NCBI RefSeq assembly: GCF_000374625.1
Contig: NZ_KB894765.1
Coordinates: 434,001-498,000, forward strand
Direction: 5' to 3'
From: Allobrachymonas chironomi DSM 19884
GTDB lineage: Bacteria; Pseudomonadota; Gammaproteobacteria; Burkholderiales; Burkholderiaceae_C
DNA length: 64,000 nucleotides
The translations under genes were made by a program, and so were the position numbers. This document shows positions 8,281 to 16,898 of the stretch, one piece after another. The stretch's first letter is position 1. Each line of letters opens with the position of its first letter. The notes below the pieces were generated by a model that was not told the DNA's origin, did no database searches, and worked only from the letters and a program-made list of their open reading frames with translations.

Positions 8281-9723
8281 CTATTCGGTCACATCCAGCC
8301 GCTGCAACCTGCGCGTGAGGCGCGATTCGGGTGATTGCTGCCAGAAAATCCAGGTCGATGCCAGCGTCATCAGACCCATGCAGAGATAGGTACCCTGCAG
8401 CGCCAGCACCACGCCTTCGCCATGACCATCCAGCTGCAGCCTGTCGCTGAACGCCCCGAGCACGGCCCCGGCCAGTGCCACGCCCAGGCTCATCGCCAGC
8501 ATCTGCATCATCGAGAACAGGCTGTTGCCGCTGCTGGCCTGGTGCGGATCCAGATCATGCAGGGTGAGCGCATTCATGGCAGTGAACTGGATCGAGTTGC
8601 AGGCACCGAACACGGCCAGGTGCAGCAGCATCAGCCAGACATTCTGGTACAGCGGCACCAGCGCAAAGCTGGCAATCAGCAGGCCCAGCAGCACGGTATT
8701 GGTTACCAGCACCGTGCGATAGCCGTAGCGGGTAATGGTACCGGTGGCCAGTCGCTTGACCAGCATGCCGGCCAGCGCCATCGGCAGCATCGTCATGCCG
8801 GCCTGGGCCGGCGAATAGCCCATGCCAAGCTGCAGCAGCAGGGGCACCAGAAACGGCATGGCACTGCTGCCCAGCCGCGAGAACAGGTTGCCCAGCAAAC
8901 CGATGGTGTACGAAGGCACGCGGAACAGCCCCAGGGGGAACAGCGGCTGCGCCTGACGCGAGGCGCGCACGAAATAGGCGGCCAGACAGGCCAGTCCACT
9001 CACCAGCATCACCACCGCTGCCACCACCGGCAGGCCATAGCTGTGCACGCCATCCACCGACAGCGACACCATCACCATGGACAGCGCCAGCAGCAGATAG
9101 CCGGCCACATCGAGCCGTACCCTGCCCTCGCCGCGGAAATCCGGCAGATAGCGCGTGGCCGCCAGCCAGCCGAGCAGGCCGACCGGCACGTTCACCAGGA
9201 ACACCCAGTGCCAGGAAGCCGCCTCGGTCAGCCAGCCTCCCAGCGTCGGCCCGATCAGCGGCCCGATCAGGCCGGGAATGGCGACAAAGCTCATCGCCGC
9301 CAGAAACTGCTCCTTGGGATAGGCCCGCAGCACCGACAGCCGCCCTACCGGCAGCAGCAGCGCCCCGCCCGCACCCTGCACCACCCGCGCCAGCACCAGT
9401 TCGCGCAGGCTGCCGGCCATGCCGCACAACAGGGAGCCGAGCACGAACACCAGAATCGCCCCCATGTAGATGCGGCGCGTGCCAAAACGGTCGGCCAGCC
9501 AGCCCGAAATCGGGATCAGCGTAGCCATGGTGAGCGAGTAGGCCACGATGACCGACTGCATGCGCAAGGGACTTTCGTTCAGGTCGCGCGCCATCGCCGG
9601 CAGCGCGGTGTTGACGATGGTGCCATCCAGCGTCTGCATGAAGAAGCCGACCGCCACCAGCCACAGCAGGATGCGCAGCGAACGGTCATCGGCCGGGGCA
9701 GGTGCGGAAGGATTCTGGTTCAC
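8281..9723 (-). CDS. MFS drug exporter, DHA2 (EmrB/QacA) type
   Basis: The 480-residue membrane protein has about 14 hydrophobic segments. Helix 1 carries the DHA2 motif FMQTLDGTIVNTALPAMARDL, then LADRFGTRRIYMGAI (motif A, near residue 75) and the motif C-like region GGALLLPVGRLSVL. Such proteins export drugs or small toxic molecules with proton exchange. The substrate is unknown, and no adjacent membrane-fusion partner or regulator is seen. GTG start chosen: TAGGAATCC lies 8 bases upstream, while the longer frame reads back through the erpA terminator. Confidence 0.85.
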   Translation of the reverse strand: MNQNPSAPAPADDRSLRILLWLVAVGFFMQTLDGTIVNTALPAMARDLNESPLRMQSVIVAYSLTMATLIPISGWLADRFGTRRIYMGAILVFVLGSLLCGMAGSLRELVLARVVQGAGGALLLPVGRLSVLRAYPKEQFLAAMSFVAIPGLIGPLIGPTLGGWLTEAASWHWVFLVNVPVGLLGWLAATRYLPDFRGEGRVRLDVAGYLLLALSMVMVSLSVDGVHSYGLPVVAAVVMLVSGLACLAAYFVRASRQAQPLFPLGLFRVPSYTIGLLGNLFSRLGSSAMPFLVPLLLQLGMGYSPAQAGMTMLPMALAGMLVKRLATGTITRYGYRTVLVTNTVLLGLLIASFALVPLYQNVWLMLLHLAVFGACNSIQFTAMNALTLHDLDPHQASSGNSLFSMMQMLAMSLGVALAGAVLGAFSDRLQLDGHGEGVVLALQGTYLCMGLMTLASTWIFWQQSPESRLTRRLQRLDVTE

Positions 9724-9744
9724 GAAAGGATTCCTACAGTCATG

Positions 9745-9769
9745 AAAAAGGCCACCTTGCAAGGCGGCC
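9745..9769 (-). terminator. Terminator after erpA
   Basis: On the minus strand, GGCCGCCTTGCAAGGTGGCC folds into a compact stem (one G-T pair) and is followed by five T residues. It ends only 21 bp before the GTG of the DHA2 exporter, so that exporter must have its own promoter within this stretch or depend on read-through. Confidence 0.8.
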
Positions 9770-9810
9770 CGTTGCTGGACGCCTGCACGCTGGCAGGCCG
9801 ATCCAGTTGA

Positions 9811-10191
9811 TTACATGGTAAAGCTGGAGCCGCAGCCGCAGGTGGTGGTCGCATTCGGGTTGCGGATCACGAACTGGGCACCCTGCAGGTCTTCCTTGTA
9901 GTCGATTTCGGCACCGACCAGATACTGGAAGCTCATGGCATCGATCAGCAGGGAAACGCCGTTTCTGGTCATCACGGTATCGTCTTCGTTGGTGATTTCG
10001 TCGAAGGTGAAACCGTACTGGAAGCCGGAGCAGCCGCCGCCCTGCACAAACACGCGCAGCTTGAGATCCGGGTTGCCTTCTTCGGCGATCAGGTCAGCCA
10101 CCTTGGCGGCAGCGCTTTCGGTGAACAGGATCGGATCGTCGGAAGCAGGCGCATCAGCCACAGGAGTGCTGACATCGGTAGCAGTGGTCAT
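9811..10191 (-). CDS. erpA: ErpA, A-type iron-sulfur cluster insertion protein
   Basis: The 126-residue protein belongs to the HesB/IscA/ErpA A-type carrier family, which inserts [Fe-S] clusters into apoenzymes. The three cluster cysteines are all present: one in [14 protein letters not shown] (about residue 60) and two in the C-terminal [10 protein letters not shown]. Length and the C-terminal signature agree with betaproteobacterial ErpA. The ATG at 10191 (MTTATDV) is preferred to a TTG six codons upstream; the ribosome-binding site is weak (GAGAAC). It lies downstream of rplM-rpsI, a typical betaproteobacterial arrangement, but past a strong terminator. Confidence 0.92.
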   Translation of the reverse strand: MTTATDVSTPVADAPASDDPILFTESAAAKVADLIAEEGNPDLKLRVFVQGGGCSGFQYGFTFDEITNEDDTVMTRNGVSLLIDAMSFQYLVGAEIDYKEDLQGAQFVIRNPNATTTCGCGSSFTM

Positions 10192-10288
10192 GGTGTTCTC
10201 GTCTATCAAATAATGGGAATGCCCAATAGTACAGCAATCTACTCAACCATTGGCCGGGTGGGGACAAGTGCTGTTGCCGCACGGGCAC

Positions 10289-10324
10289 AAAAAAAACCGC
10301 ACCAGCCAAAGCCAGTGCGGTTTT
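10289..10324 (-). terminator. Strong terminator after rpsI
   Basis: On the minus strand, arms AAAACCGCAC / GTGCGGTTTT with a 14-nt interior that itself partly pairs, followed by eight T residues. It ends the rplM-rpsI transcript. Confidence 0.92.
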
Positions 10325-10343
10325 CTGCCGGATCGGGCCAGTA

Positions 10344-10736
10344 TCAGCGCTTGCTGAACTGCTTGGCACGGCGGGCGCCGCGCAGACCGATCTTCTTGCG
10401 TTCCACTTCGCGGGCGTCACGCGTCACGAAGCCGGCCTTGCTCAGCTCGGGCTTCAGCGCTGCGTCGTAGTCGATCAGCGCACGGGTGATACCGTGGCGG
10501 ATGGCGCCAGCCTGGCCGGATTCACCGCCGCCGTGCACGTTGACTTGCACGTCGAAGGCTTCCAGGTTTTCAGTCAGGGCCAGCGGCTGCTTGGCGATCA
10601 TGATGGAGGTCTGGCGGCCGAAGAACGATTCGATGTCCTTGCCGTTGACCGTGATCTTGCCGGAGCCTTTTTTCAGAAACACGCGGGCGACGCTGGATTT
10701 GCGACGGCCGGTGCCATTGTTCCAATCACCAATCAT
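10344..10736 (-). CDS. rpsI: 30S ribosomal protein S9
   Basis: The 130-residue small-subunit protein S9 has a C-terminal tail reaching the P site. Typical features are [26 protein letters not shown] at the N-terminus, the [16 protein letters not shown] motif (near residue 69) and the invariant basic end RRAKQFSKR. It has an AAAGGAG ribosome-binding site. It is 12 bp downstream of rplM in the conserved rplM-rpsI operon. Confidence 0.99.
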   Translation of the reverse strand: MIGDWNNGTGRRKSSVARVFLKKGSGKITVNGKDIESFFGRQTSIMIAKQPLALTENLEAFDVQVNVHGGGESGQAGAIRHGITRALIDYDAALKPELSKAGFVTRDAREVERKKIGLRGARRAKQFSKR

Positions 10737-10748
10737 TGTGATGCTCCT

Positions 10749-11177
10749 TTAGACTTCCAGCACTTTGGGTTGTTGGGCGCTGTGCGGATGCTCAGCACCG
10801 CCATACACCTTCAGCTTCTTGATCATGGCGTAACCCAGAGGACCCTTGGGCAGCATGCCCTTGACGGCCTTCTCGAGTGCACGGCCAGGATGCTTGGCTT
10901 GCAGGTCGCGGAAGTTGGTGGCAGTGATGCCGCCCGGGAAACCGGAGTGACGGTAGTACATCTTGTCCAGGCTCTTGGTACCCGTGACCTTGAGCTTGGA
11001 GGCGTTGATGACGACGATGTAATCGCCGGTGTCAACGTGAGGCGTGTAAATGGCCTTGTGCTTGCCGCGCAGACGGAGGGCAACTTCGCTGGCTACCCGT
11101 CCGAGCACCTTGTCGGTGGCGTCAATCACAAACCACTCATGTTGCACCTCAGCGGGTTTTGCGCTGAAAGTTTTCAT
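10749..11177 (-). CDS. rplM: 50S ribosomal protein L13
   Basis: The 142-residue L13 is an early-assembly 23S rRNA-binding protein. Recognisable motifs are [25 protein letters not shown] (near residue 16), the L13 signature [38 protein letters not shown] at the C-terminus, and [23 protein letters not shown] lies 8 bases upstream of the ATG. It is the first gene of rplM-rpsI. Confidence 0.99.
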   Translation of the reverse strand: MKTFSAKPAEVQHEWFVIDATDKVLGRVASEVALRLRGKHKAIYTPHVDTGDYIVVINASKLKVTGTKSLDKMYYRHSGFPGGITATNFRDLQAKHPGRALEKAVKGMLPKGPLGYAMIKKLKVYGGAEHPHSAQQPKVLEV

Positions 11178-11344
11178 GGTTTCATTTCCTTGGGAAAAGT
11201 GGTTTGGTGGCTATTTCGCTAGCCTGCCGTGCACCATGCACGACGCGGGCGTCCGGCCTATTCCACGGTCGGTGTTCTTCTGACGGAACCTCTTAGGTGG
11301 GGGTACTGCTCTTGCCGCGGGCCGAAATCGCAAGCAAGCCTGTG

Positions 11345-11374
11345 ATTATACGAAGAAATCCGTGGTCTGCGCAA
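11345..11374 (-). promoter_or_regulatory. Probable promoter of rplM-rpsI
   Basis: On the minus strand a perfect -10 (TATAAT, 11350-11345) lies 18 bp after TTGCGC (11374-11369). The -35 is only a half match. The leader before rplM would be about 160 nt. I recognise no known L13 autoregulatory structure in it. Confidence 0.55.
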
Positions 11375-11427
11375 ATTTCCCGCTGTAGCGTCCTTTGGCG
11401 CACAAAGCCCTGTACCATTTGCACATC

Positions 11428-12309
11428 ATGTTCAGCTACCGCCACGCCTTCCATGCCGGCAACCATGCCGATGTGCTCAAGCACCTGACACAACTGGCCA
11501 TCCTGCGCTATCTCGTCAGCGCCAAGGACACGCCCCTGCTGTTGGCCGATACCCACGCCGGCACCGGCGTCTACCGGCTGGACAGCAGCGATGCCCAGAC
11601 CAGCGGCGAAGCCGTCGAGGGCATTCTGCCGCTGTGGGAGCAATACGGCCCTGGCGGCAAGCCGGCCCCCGAAGCACTGCAGGATTACCTGGATCTGCTG
11701 GCCGGCTTCAATCCGGGCGGCGGTCTGCGCAAATACCCCGGCTCACCCTTCATCACGGCCAGCATGATGCGCCCGCAGGACCAGCTGCGCCTGTTCGAAC
11801 TGCACCCGACCGATGGCCGGCTGCTGTCCAAGCACATGGAGGAGTTCGGCAAGGGGGCGCAAATCCAGGTGATCCGCAATAACGGTTTCATGGGCCTGAA
11901 GGCGATGCTGCCACCGGCCAGCCGCCGCGGCCTGATCCTGATGGACCCCAGCTACGAGCTCAAGACCGATTACGGCCAGGTGGCCAGCTGCATCGACGAT
12001 GCGCTGCGCCGCTTCGCCACCGGCTGCTACATGATCTGGTACCCGGTGATTCCGCGCCCGGAAGCCCATGAGTTGCCGCGCAAGCTCAAGAGCATGACAC
12101 AGCGCGCCGGCCGCTCCTGGCTGCACGCCACGCTCTCCATCGGCCGCGATGATGAACAGCAGGCCCACCCCGGCCTGCGCGCCAGCGGCGTGTTCGTGAT
12201 CAACCCGCCCTTCGTGCTCAAGGGGCAGCTGGATGCCGCGCTGCCGGCCGTGCACCAGTGCCTGAAGCGCGGCAGCGGTGCCGGCTGGCTGGTCGAGAGC
12301 GGCGGCTGA
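11428..12309 (+). CDS. rlmJ: RlmJ, 23S rRNA (adenine-2030 N6) methyltransferase
   Basis: The 293-residue SAM-dependent enzyme methylates A2030 of 23S rRNA. It opens with the family hallmark MFSYRHAFHAGNHADVLKHL, then DTHAGTGVYRL (SAM motif I region, near residue 43). The catalytic loop reads LILMDPSYELKTDY (near residue 173), where E. coli has DPPY; the Ser in place of the second Pro still leaves Asp, Pro and Tyr. The 11 upstream in-frame codons are not conserved in the family, so the inner ATG is used. No ribosome-binding site is visible. It is divergent from rplM. Confidence 0.93.
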   Translation: MFSYRHAFHAGNHADVLKHLTQLAILRYLVSAKDTPLLLADTHAGTGVYRLDSSDAQTSGEAVEGILPLWEQYGPGGKPAPEALQDYLDLLAGFNPGGGLRKYPGSPFITASMMRPQDQLRLFELHPTDGRLLSKHMEEFGKGAQIQVIRNNGFMGLKAMLPPASRRGLILMDPSYELKTDYGQVASCIDDALRRFATGCYMIWYPVIPRPEAHELPRKLKSMTQRAGRSWLHATLSIGRDDEQQAHPGLRASGVFVINPPFVLKGQLDAALPAVHQCLKRGSGAGWLVESGG

Positions 12310-12376
12310 TCCTGCATCCGTAGCGCCATCCGGCACGCCCTGGCGGCTGCATGCTTTATGCAGGCGCATAATATGG

Positions 12377-12413
12377 GGCTACCTATCCGATAGCCTGGCC
12401 TGAAGCGGCCAGG
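12377..12413 (+). other. Paired hairpins in the leader of the beta-eliminating lyase gene
   Basis: Two adjacent inverted repeats lie between a CATAAT (12367-12372) and the ATG at 12456. They are GGCTA-N9-TAGCC (12377-12395) and a perfect CCTGGCC-TGAAGC-GGCCAGG (12394-12413). They overlap by two bases, so they are mutually exclusive at the edge. No T run follows. Function unknown. Confidence 0.4.
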
Positions 12414-12455
12414 TGTCGTTCCGCTTTCACATCCCCCTCTTTCGGAGATTTCCCC

Positions 12456-13904
12456 ATGGCCAAGGTCTCGTTCTTCAGCGGCAAGCAGATCCCGCTGGAA
12501 ATGCACAAGGTGCGCATCGTCCAGAAACTCAATCTGCCGCCAGTCGAACAACGCCTGCAGGCCATGACCGAAGCCGGCAACAACACCTTCCTGCTGCAGA
12601 ACGAGGATGTGTTCATGGACATGCTGACCGACAGCGGTGTCAACGCCATGAGCGACCGCCAGCAGTCCGCCATGATGGTGGCCGATGACAGCTACGCCGG
12701 CAGCGCCACCTACACCCGTCTGGCCGACAAGCTGCAGGACATCTTCGGCATGGACTATTTCCTTCCGGCGCACCAGGGCCGTGCCTGCGAAAACATCCTG
12801 GCGCAGACCTTTGTCAAGCCCGGCACCATCGTGCCGATGAACTACCACTTCACCACCACCAAGGCCCACATCGTGCTCAATGGCGGTACGGTCGAGGAAA
12901 TCATTGCCGACAAGGGCCTGCAGGTCACCAGCAGCGAGCCGTTCAAGGGCGACATGGACATCGCCAAGCTGCAGGGCCTGGTGCAGCAGCACGGCGCCGA
13001 CAAGATCGCCTTCGTGCGCATGGAAGCCGGCACCAACCTGATCGGCGGCCAACCGATTTCGCTGCAGAACCTGCGCGAGATCCGCCAGGTGTGCCAGCAG
13101 CACGGCCTGCTGCTGGTGCTGGACGCCAGCCTGCTGGCCGACAACCTGTATTTCCTGAAGCAGCGCGAGGCAAGCTGCCAGCCGCTGTCGATCCGCGAGA
13201 TCACGCGCCAGCTGGCCGACCAGTGCGACATCATCTATTTCTCGGCGCGCAAGCTGGGCTGTGCGCGTGGCGGCGGCATCTGCATCCGCGACAAGGCCCT
13301 GTTCGAGAAGATGCGCGGCCTGGTGCCGCTGTACGAAGGCTTTCTGACCTATGGCGGCATGTCGGTGCGCGAAATGGAAGCGCTGACCGTGGGCCTGGAC
13401 GAAACCATGGATGAGGACGTGATCAGCCAGGGCCCGCAGTTCATCGCCTACATGGTGGACGAGCTGCAGAAGGCCGGCGTGCCGGTGATCACCCCGGCCG
13501 GTGGCCTGGGCTGCCACATCAACGTGATGGAGTTCCTGGATCACATTCCGCAGCAGGAGTACCCCGCCGGTGCCATGGCTGCCGCCCTGTACATCGCCAG
13601 CGGCGTGCGCGGCATGGAGCGCGGCACCATGTCCGAGCAGCGCGATCCGGATGGCAGCGAGCCGATGGCCAACATGGAGCTGCTGCGCCTGGCCATGCCG
13701 CGCCGCGTGTTCACGCTGTCGCAGGTGCAATATGCCATCGACCGCATCGTCTGGCTGTACCAGAACCGCCAGCTGATCGGCGGCCTGCGCTTTGTCGAGG
13801 AGCCGGAAATCCTGCGCTTCTTCTACGGCCGCCTGGCGCCCATCGGCGACTGGCAGGACAAGCTGGTGGCCAAGTTCCGCGAGGACTTTGGCGACAGCCT
13901 GTAA
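12456..13904 (+). CDS. Tyrosine phenol-lyase/tryptophanase family PLP lyase
   Basis: The 482-residue fold-type I PLP enzyme belongs to the beta-eliminating lyase family (TPL, TnaA). Signatures are LTDSGVNAMSD, SYAGS (Tyr80), AHQGR (Arg109), GGQPISLQNL, YFSARKLG with the PLP lysine at Lys266, and LRLAMPRR (Arg411, carboxylate binding). At the two positions known to separate TPL from tryptophanase it has the TPL residues: Thr133 in FTTT (TPL Thr124; Asp in TnaA) and Arg389 in MERG (TPL Arg381; Ile in TnaA). Two usually invariant residues differ. The Arg after DA(T/S) that contacts the PLP oxygen (TPL Arg217) is Leu226, and the Lys before the PLP lysine is Arg265. A TPL-like activity is the best guess; a different beta-elimination substrate is possible. 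GGAG lies eight bases upstream. It is monocistronic. Confidence 0.8.
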   Translation: MAKVSFFSGKQIPLEMHKVRIVQKLNLPPVEQRLQAMTEAGNNTFLLQNEDVFMDMLTDSGVNAMSDRQQSAMMVADDSYAGSATYTRLADKLQDIFGMDYFLPAHQGRACENILAQTFVKPGTIVPMNYHFTTTKAHIVLNGGTVEEIIADKGLQVTSSEPFKGDMDIAKLQGLVQQHGADKIAFVRMEAGTNLIGGQPISLQNLREIRQVCQQHGLLLVLDASLLADNLYFLKQREASCQPLSIREITRQLADQCDIIYFSARKLGCARGGGICIRDKALFEKMRGLVPLYEGFLTYGGMSVREMEALTVGLDETMDEDVISQGPQFIAYMVDELQKAGVPVITPAGGLGCHINVMEFLDHIPQQEYPAGAMAAALYIASGVRGMERGTMSEQRDPDGSEPMANMELLRLAMPRRVFTLSQVQYAIDRIVWLYQNRQLIGGLRFVEEPEILRFFYGRLAPIGDWQDKLVAKFREDFGDSL

Positions 13905-13939
13905 TTGACAAGACGGGGACATCGCTCCCTGAACGATCA

Positions 13940-13959
13940 GGGACGCCCATGGGCGTCCC
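13940..13959. terminator. Hairpin between the lyase gene and anmK
   Basis: GGGACGCCCATGGGCGTCCC is a perfect 20-bp palindrome in the 76-bp gap between convergent genes. There is no long T run on either strand (TTCCTGTT on plus), so it would be a weak bidirectional terminator. Confidence 0.5.
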
Positions 13960-13980
13960 TTCCTGTTGGCAGCGCAGCGC

Positions 13981-15156
13981 TCAGGCCGGGTAGATGCAGC
14001 CCAGCACACGCGGGCCCGCCGCACCGGTCACAGCCGACAGATCCAGCGGCTGGCGCAGCCAGCAGTTCCAGGCCAGCCAGGCGAAGGCCATGGCTTCGAC
14101 CGCCTGCGGGTCCATGCCGTGGTCAGCCGTGGAGCTGACATGCACACCGGGCAATCCGGCGCGCAGATGCTGCAGGATGGTCTGGTTGCGCACCCCGCCG
14201 CCACAGACCAGCAGGCGTTGCGTATCGGTCGCCTGCTGCTGCACGGCCTGGATCGCCGCCCGGGCGGTGTAGGCGGTCAATGTGGCCTGCACATCGACGG
14301 CGGCCGCATCGGCATGGCCCTGCAGCTGCTGCATCAGCCAGTCCGGGTTGAACAGGTCACGACCGGTACTCTTGGGCGGTGGCTGCTGCAGATAGGGCTC
14401 GGCCAGCAGGCGCTGCAACAGCGGCTGCAGTACCTGACCCCGGGCCGCCCACTGGCCGCCGGCATCGTAAGGCTGACCGGTATGGCGCTGGCACCACCAG
14501 TCCAGCAAGGCATTCGCCGGGCCGCAATCAAAACCCAGCGGAGCCTGGCCGGGACGCAGAAAACTCAGATTGGCGATGCCGCCCAGATTCAGTACCGCCA
14601 GCGGCTGGTCAGCTCCCCAGATCGCCTGATGGAACGCCGGTACCAGCGGTGCGCCCTGCCCGCCTGCGGCCACATCACGGCTGCGGAAGTCGCAGGCCAC
14701 GGCCATGCCGGTCAGTTCGGCCAGCAAGGCCCCGTTGACCAGCTGCAGCGAGTAGCCCGTGCCGTCAAACTGGCCGGGACGGTGGCGTACAGTCTGGCCA
14801 TGCGCTCCCTGTACGGCCACCTGCTGCGGCGCTATGCCGGCCTCGCGGCACAGCTGCAGGCTGCAATCGGCGTACAGGCGCATCAGGCCATTGGCGGCCA
14901 GGGCGGCACGGTGCAATTCGTTGTCGGCAGGGGTGTTGAGCGCCCAGAGCTGTTCACGCAGGGCGGCAGGCATCGGCAGACTGACCAGCGCGCGCTGGTG
15001 TAGCTGCGGGCTGCCGTCGGCGGCGACACGGCATTCGGCCAGCACGCCATCGACACCATCCATGGAGGTGCCGGACATCAGCCCGATGCACAACAGCCCG
15101 CCCGCCGCAGATGCGGCAGCAGCGGGCTGCTGGAAGGCAGGATCAGCGGCGATCAC
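13981..15156 (-). CDS. anmK: AnmK, anhydro-N-acetylmuramic acid kinase
   Basis: The 391-residue kinase hydrolyses and phosphorylates 1,6-anhydro-MurNAc to MurNAc-6-phosphate in peptidoglycan recycling. It has the N-terminal phosphate loop LLCIGLMSGTSMDGVDGVL (near residue 21), the catalytic-Asp region ACDFRSRDVAAGGQGAPLVP (near 155), NLGGIANLSFL, and a C-terminal VCGGGVRNQTILQHL nucleotide site. It starts with GTG, overlapping the stop of the M23 peptidase gene as GTGA, so the two are translationally coupled. Both act on cell-wall turnover. Confidence 0.92.
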   Translation of the reverse strand: MIAADPAFQQPAAAASAAGGLLCIGLMSGTSMDGVDGVLAECRVAADGSPQLHQRALVSLPMPAALREQLWALNTPADNELHRAALAANGLMRLYADCSLQLCREAGIAPQQVAVQGAHGQTVRHRPGQFDGTGYSLQLVNGALLAELTGMAVACDFRSRDVAAGGQGAPLVPAFHQAIWGADQPLAVLNLGGIANLSFLRPGQAPLGFDCGPANALLDWWCQRHTGQPYDAGGQWAARGQVLQPLLQRLLAEPYLQQPPPKSTGRDLFNPDWLMQQLQGHADAAAVDVQATLTAYTARAAIQAVQQQATDTQRLLVCGGGVRNQTILQHLRAGLPGVHVSSTADHGMDPQAVEAMAFAWLAWNCWLRQPLDLSAVTGAAGPRVLGCIYPA

Positions 15157-16538
15157 TCGGCGCTGGCTAGCTGGATGGCTTCGGCCATATCCCAGTTGCG
15201 CTGGGCCTGGGCCACCACCTGGCGGAAGGCCTCGCGTTCAGAAGCGGCGATGCCGGTGCTGCGCTGTTCGGCCAGTACCACCATCGGATCCTCGGCCACG
15301 CCGTTGTTGCGCGTTTCGAAGTGCAGATGCGGTCCGGTCGACCAGCCGGTACTGCCGATCTTGCCGATCTCGACACCCTGCTCGACCTTCTCGCCAACCC
15401 GTACGCCAATGCTGCTCAGGTGGGCATAGAAAGTGGTCTGCTTGCCGCCATGCTGGATTTCGATGGCGTTGCCATAGCCATTCTGCCAGCCGGCAAAAGT
15501 GACCACGCCATCGGCAATCGTCTGTACCGGCGTGCCGGTGGGGGCCGCATAGTCCACACCGGTATGGGGACGTCCGACACCGAAGACCGGGTGAATGCGG
15601 TAGGAGGAGAAGTGGCTGGTGATGACGGCACCGGGTGCCGGTGTCGGCAGCAGTGCGGGCGTCAGGCCCTCGCCTTCGGGGGTGTAGTAATCGCCCTTGG
15701 CCGACTTGCGCGCCGGCTGGTACCAGACCGCCTGATGGCTGCCGCTCTTGACCTGCACGGAGGCGCTCAGCACACGGCCGGCACCCAGGATCTGGCCATC
15801 GAGCAGATAGCGCTCGTAGGCCACCTGCAGCTGGTCACCCTTGCGGATTTCGCGCTGGACGTCAGCCACCGGCTCGAAAATGTCGAGCACCTGGTTGGCG
15901 ACGGCCTCGGGAATACCGGCCTGGGTGGTGGCGCGGAAGTAGGAGTCACGCACATTTACCTGGGCCAGCGCCACGGTCATCTCGGCCGAGCCGGTCTTGA
16001 CCTGGTGCACAAAGCCCTTGTCGGTGCGCGTCAGGGTCATCTGGCGGTAGCGACCGGGACGCTCGGCATCGAGCCAGCTCACGGTGAGCTGCTTCAGGCG
16101 GTGATCGGGATAGACCTCGGCCTTGACCAGACGGTCTTGCGGGCCAAGCAGTTCGGTACGCACGGCATCCGTTTCGCGCACATAGCTCTCGGCCGCGCCA
16201 TCCTGCACGGCCATGCGCTTCAGCAGCGCGCCAGCGGTATCGGTGCTGCGCGTTTCGGTGCTGCGGTAGAGCGTGAAGTCGTGGGCGCGCAAGGCGGCGG
16301 ACTGCTGCTCGTAGCTGGTGACGGGCTGGACCACTTCCAGCACCTGGCGCACGACCACCTGGTCATTGGCCGGTTGCACCACGGCAAAGGCACCGCTGGC
16401 ACCCAGTGCCAGGGAAACGACCAGACCTGCTGCACCAAAACCAGGATGGGTACGCAGCCAGTCGCGTGCCTCATGGGCAGCCTGACGCAGGGTACCCTGC
16501 TGTTCCTGGGACATGACGTCCTGTTCTTGTGTATTCAT
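15153..16538 (-). CDS. M23 family metallopeptidase (LytM-type murein endopeptidase)
   Basis: The 461-residue cell-wall peptidase has a short cytoplasmic N-terminus, one membrane segment (GFGAAGLVVSLALGASGAFAVV, about residues 33-54) and a long periplasmic part. The N-terminal periplasmic region is an OapA/Csd3-like helper domain. The catalytic M23 domain is C-terminal, with zinc ligands in RPHTGVDYAAPTGTPV (His and Asp) and GPHLHFE (HxH), all intact, so it should be active. The ATG at 16538 has AGG about 9 bases upstream; a second ATG (MSQEQQ, 16514) with AGGA is an alternative. The 77 codons open further upstream are not credible. It overlaps anmK by 4 bp. Confidence 0.9.
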   Translation of the reverse strand: MNTQEQDVMSQEQQGTLRQAAHEARDWLRTHPGFGAAGLVVSLALGASGAFAVVQPANDQVVVRQVLEVVQPVTSYEQQSAALRAHDFTLYRSTETRSTDTAGALLKRMAVQDGAAESYVRETDAVRTELLGPQDRLVKAEVYPDHRLKQLTVSWLDAERPGRYRQMTLTRTDKGFVHQVKTGSAEMTVALAQVNVRDSYFRATTQAGIPEAVANQVLDIFEPVADVQREIRKGDQLQVAYERYLLDGQILGAGRVLSASVQVKSGSHQAVWYQPARKSAKGDYYTPEGEGLTPALLPTPAPGAVITSHFSSYRIHPVFGVGRPHTGVDYAAPTGTPVQTIADGVVTFAGWQNGYGNAIEIQHGGKQTTFYAHLSSIGVRVGEKVEQGVEIGKIGSTGWSTGPHLHFETRNNGVAEDPMVVLAEQRSTGIAASEREAFRQVVAQAQRNWDMAEAIQLASAE

Positions 16539-16898
16539 CAAGCAACCTGTTCTTCCGGAAGGCATGCACATGACCTGCATGTACGGCATTGCATGACAGC
16601 AGACCCTGTTGCCGGGCCGTTGCCTGCATTGCACGGCGAGCACGCAACCGGAAAAACCGGCGTGATGCCCTGTCCCTGGACTGTGCCAAGAGACGTTGCC
16701 GCTGCCTGCCACTGGCGCCCATGGATAAAATGGTGACCAGTCTTGCCAAACGATCGTCCTGCCCCACACAGTTGTAGGAACAGGACGACATGATTGTCGG
16801 AGTATGACAGCATTTGCCTGTCACAACCCTGAATTTGCTGCAAGAGCACATAACAGATCAGGGGCTTATTCCCGCCCGGAACATCCTGGAAATTTTTT
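16539..16898. other. Intergenic region between the divergent M23 peptidase and tyrS genes
   Basis: This 360-bp gap holds both divergent promoters. The only structure I see is an inverted repeat TCGTCCTG (16754-16761) / CAGGACGA (16781-16788) with a 19-nt loop, lacking a T run. No convincing -35/-10 pair and no Pho box stand out; a single CTGTCAC at 16820 has no in-phase partner. No small ORF with a ribosome-binding site was found. Confidence 0.4.

Noticed and set aside
12358-12393. Short leader ORF (11 codons) before the lyase gene, as in tnaC
   Set aside because: It has no Trp codon, no ribosome-binding site and no boxA-like sequence; not a TnaC-type control.
16800-16835. Possible Pho box between the M23 peptidase and tyrS genes
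   Set aside because: Single CTGTCAC and ATGACAG half sites exist but no partner lies 11 bp away in phase.
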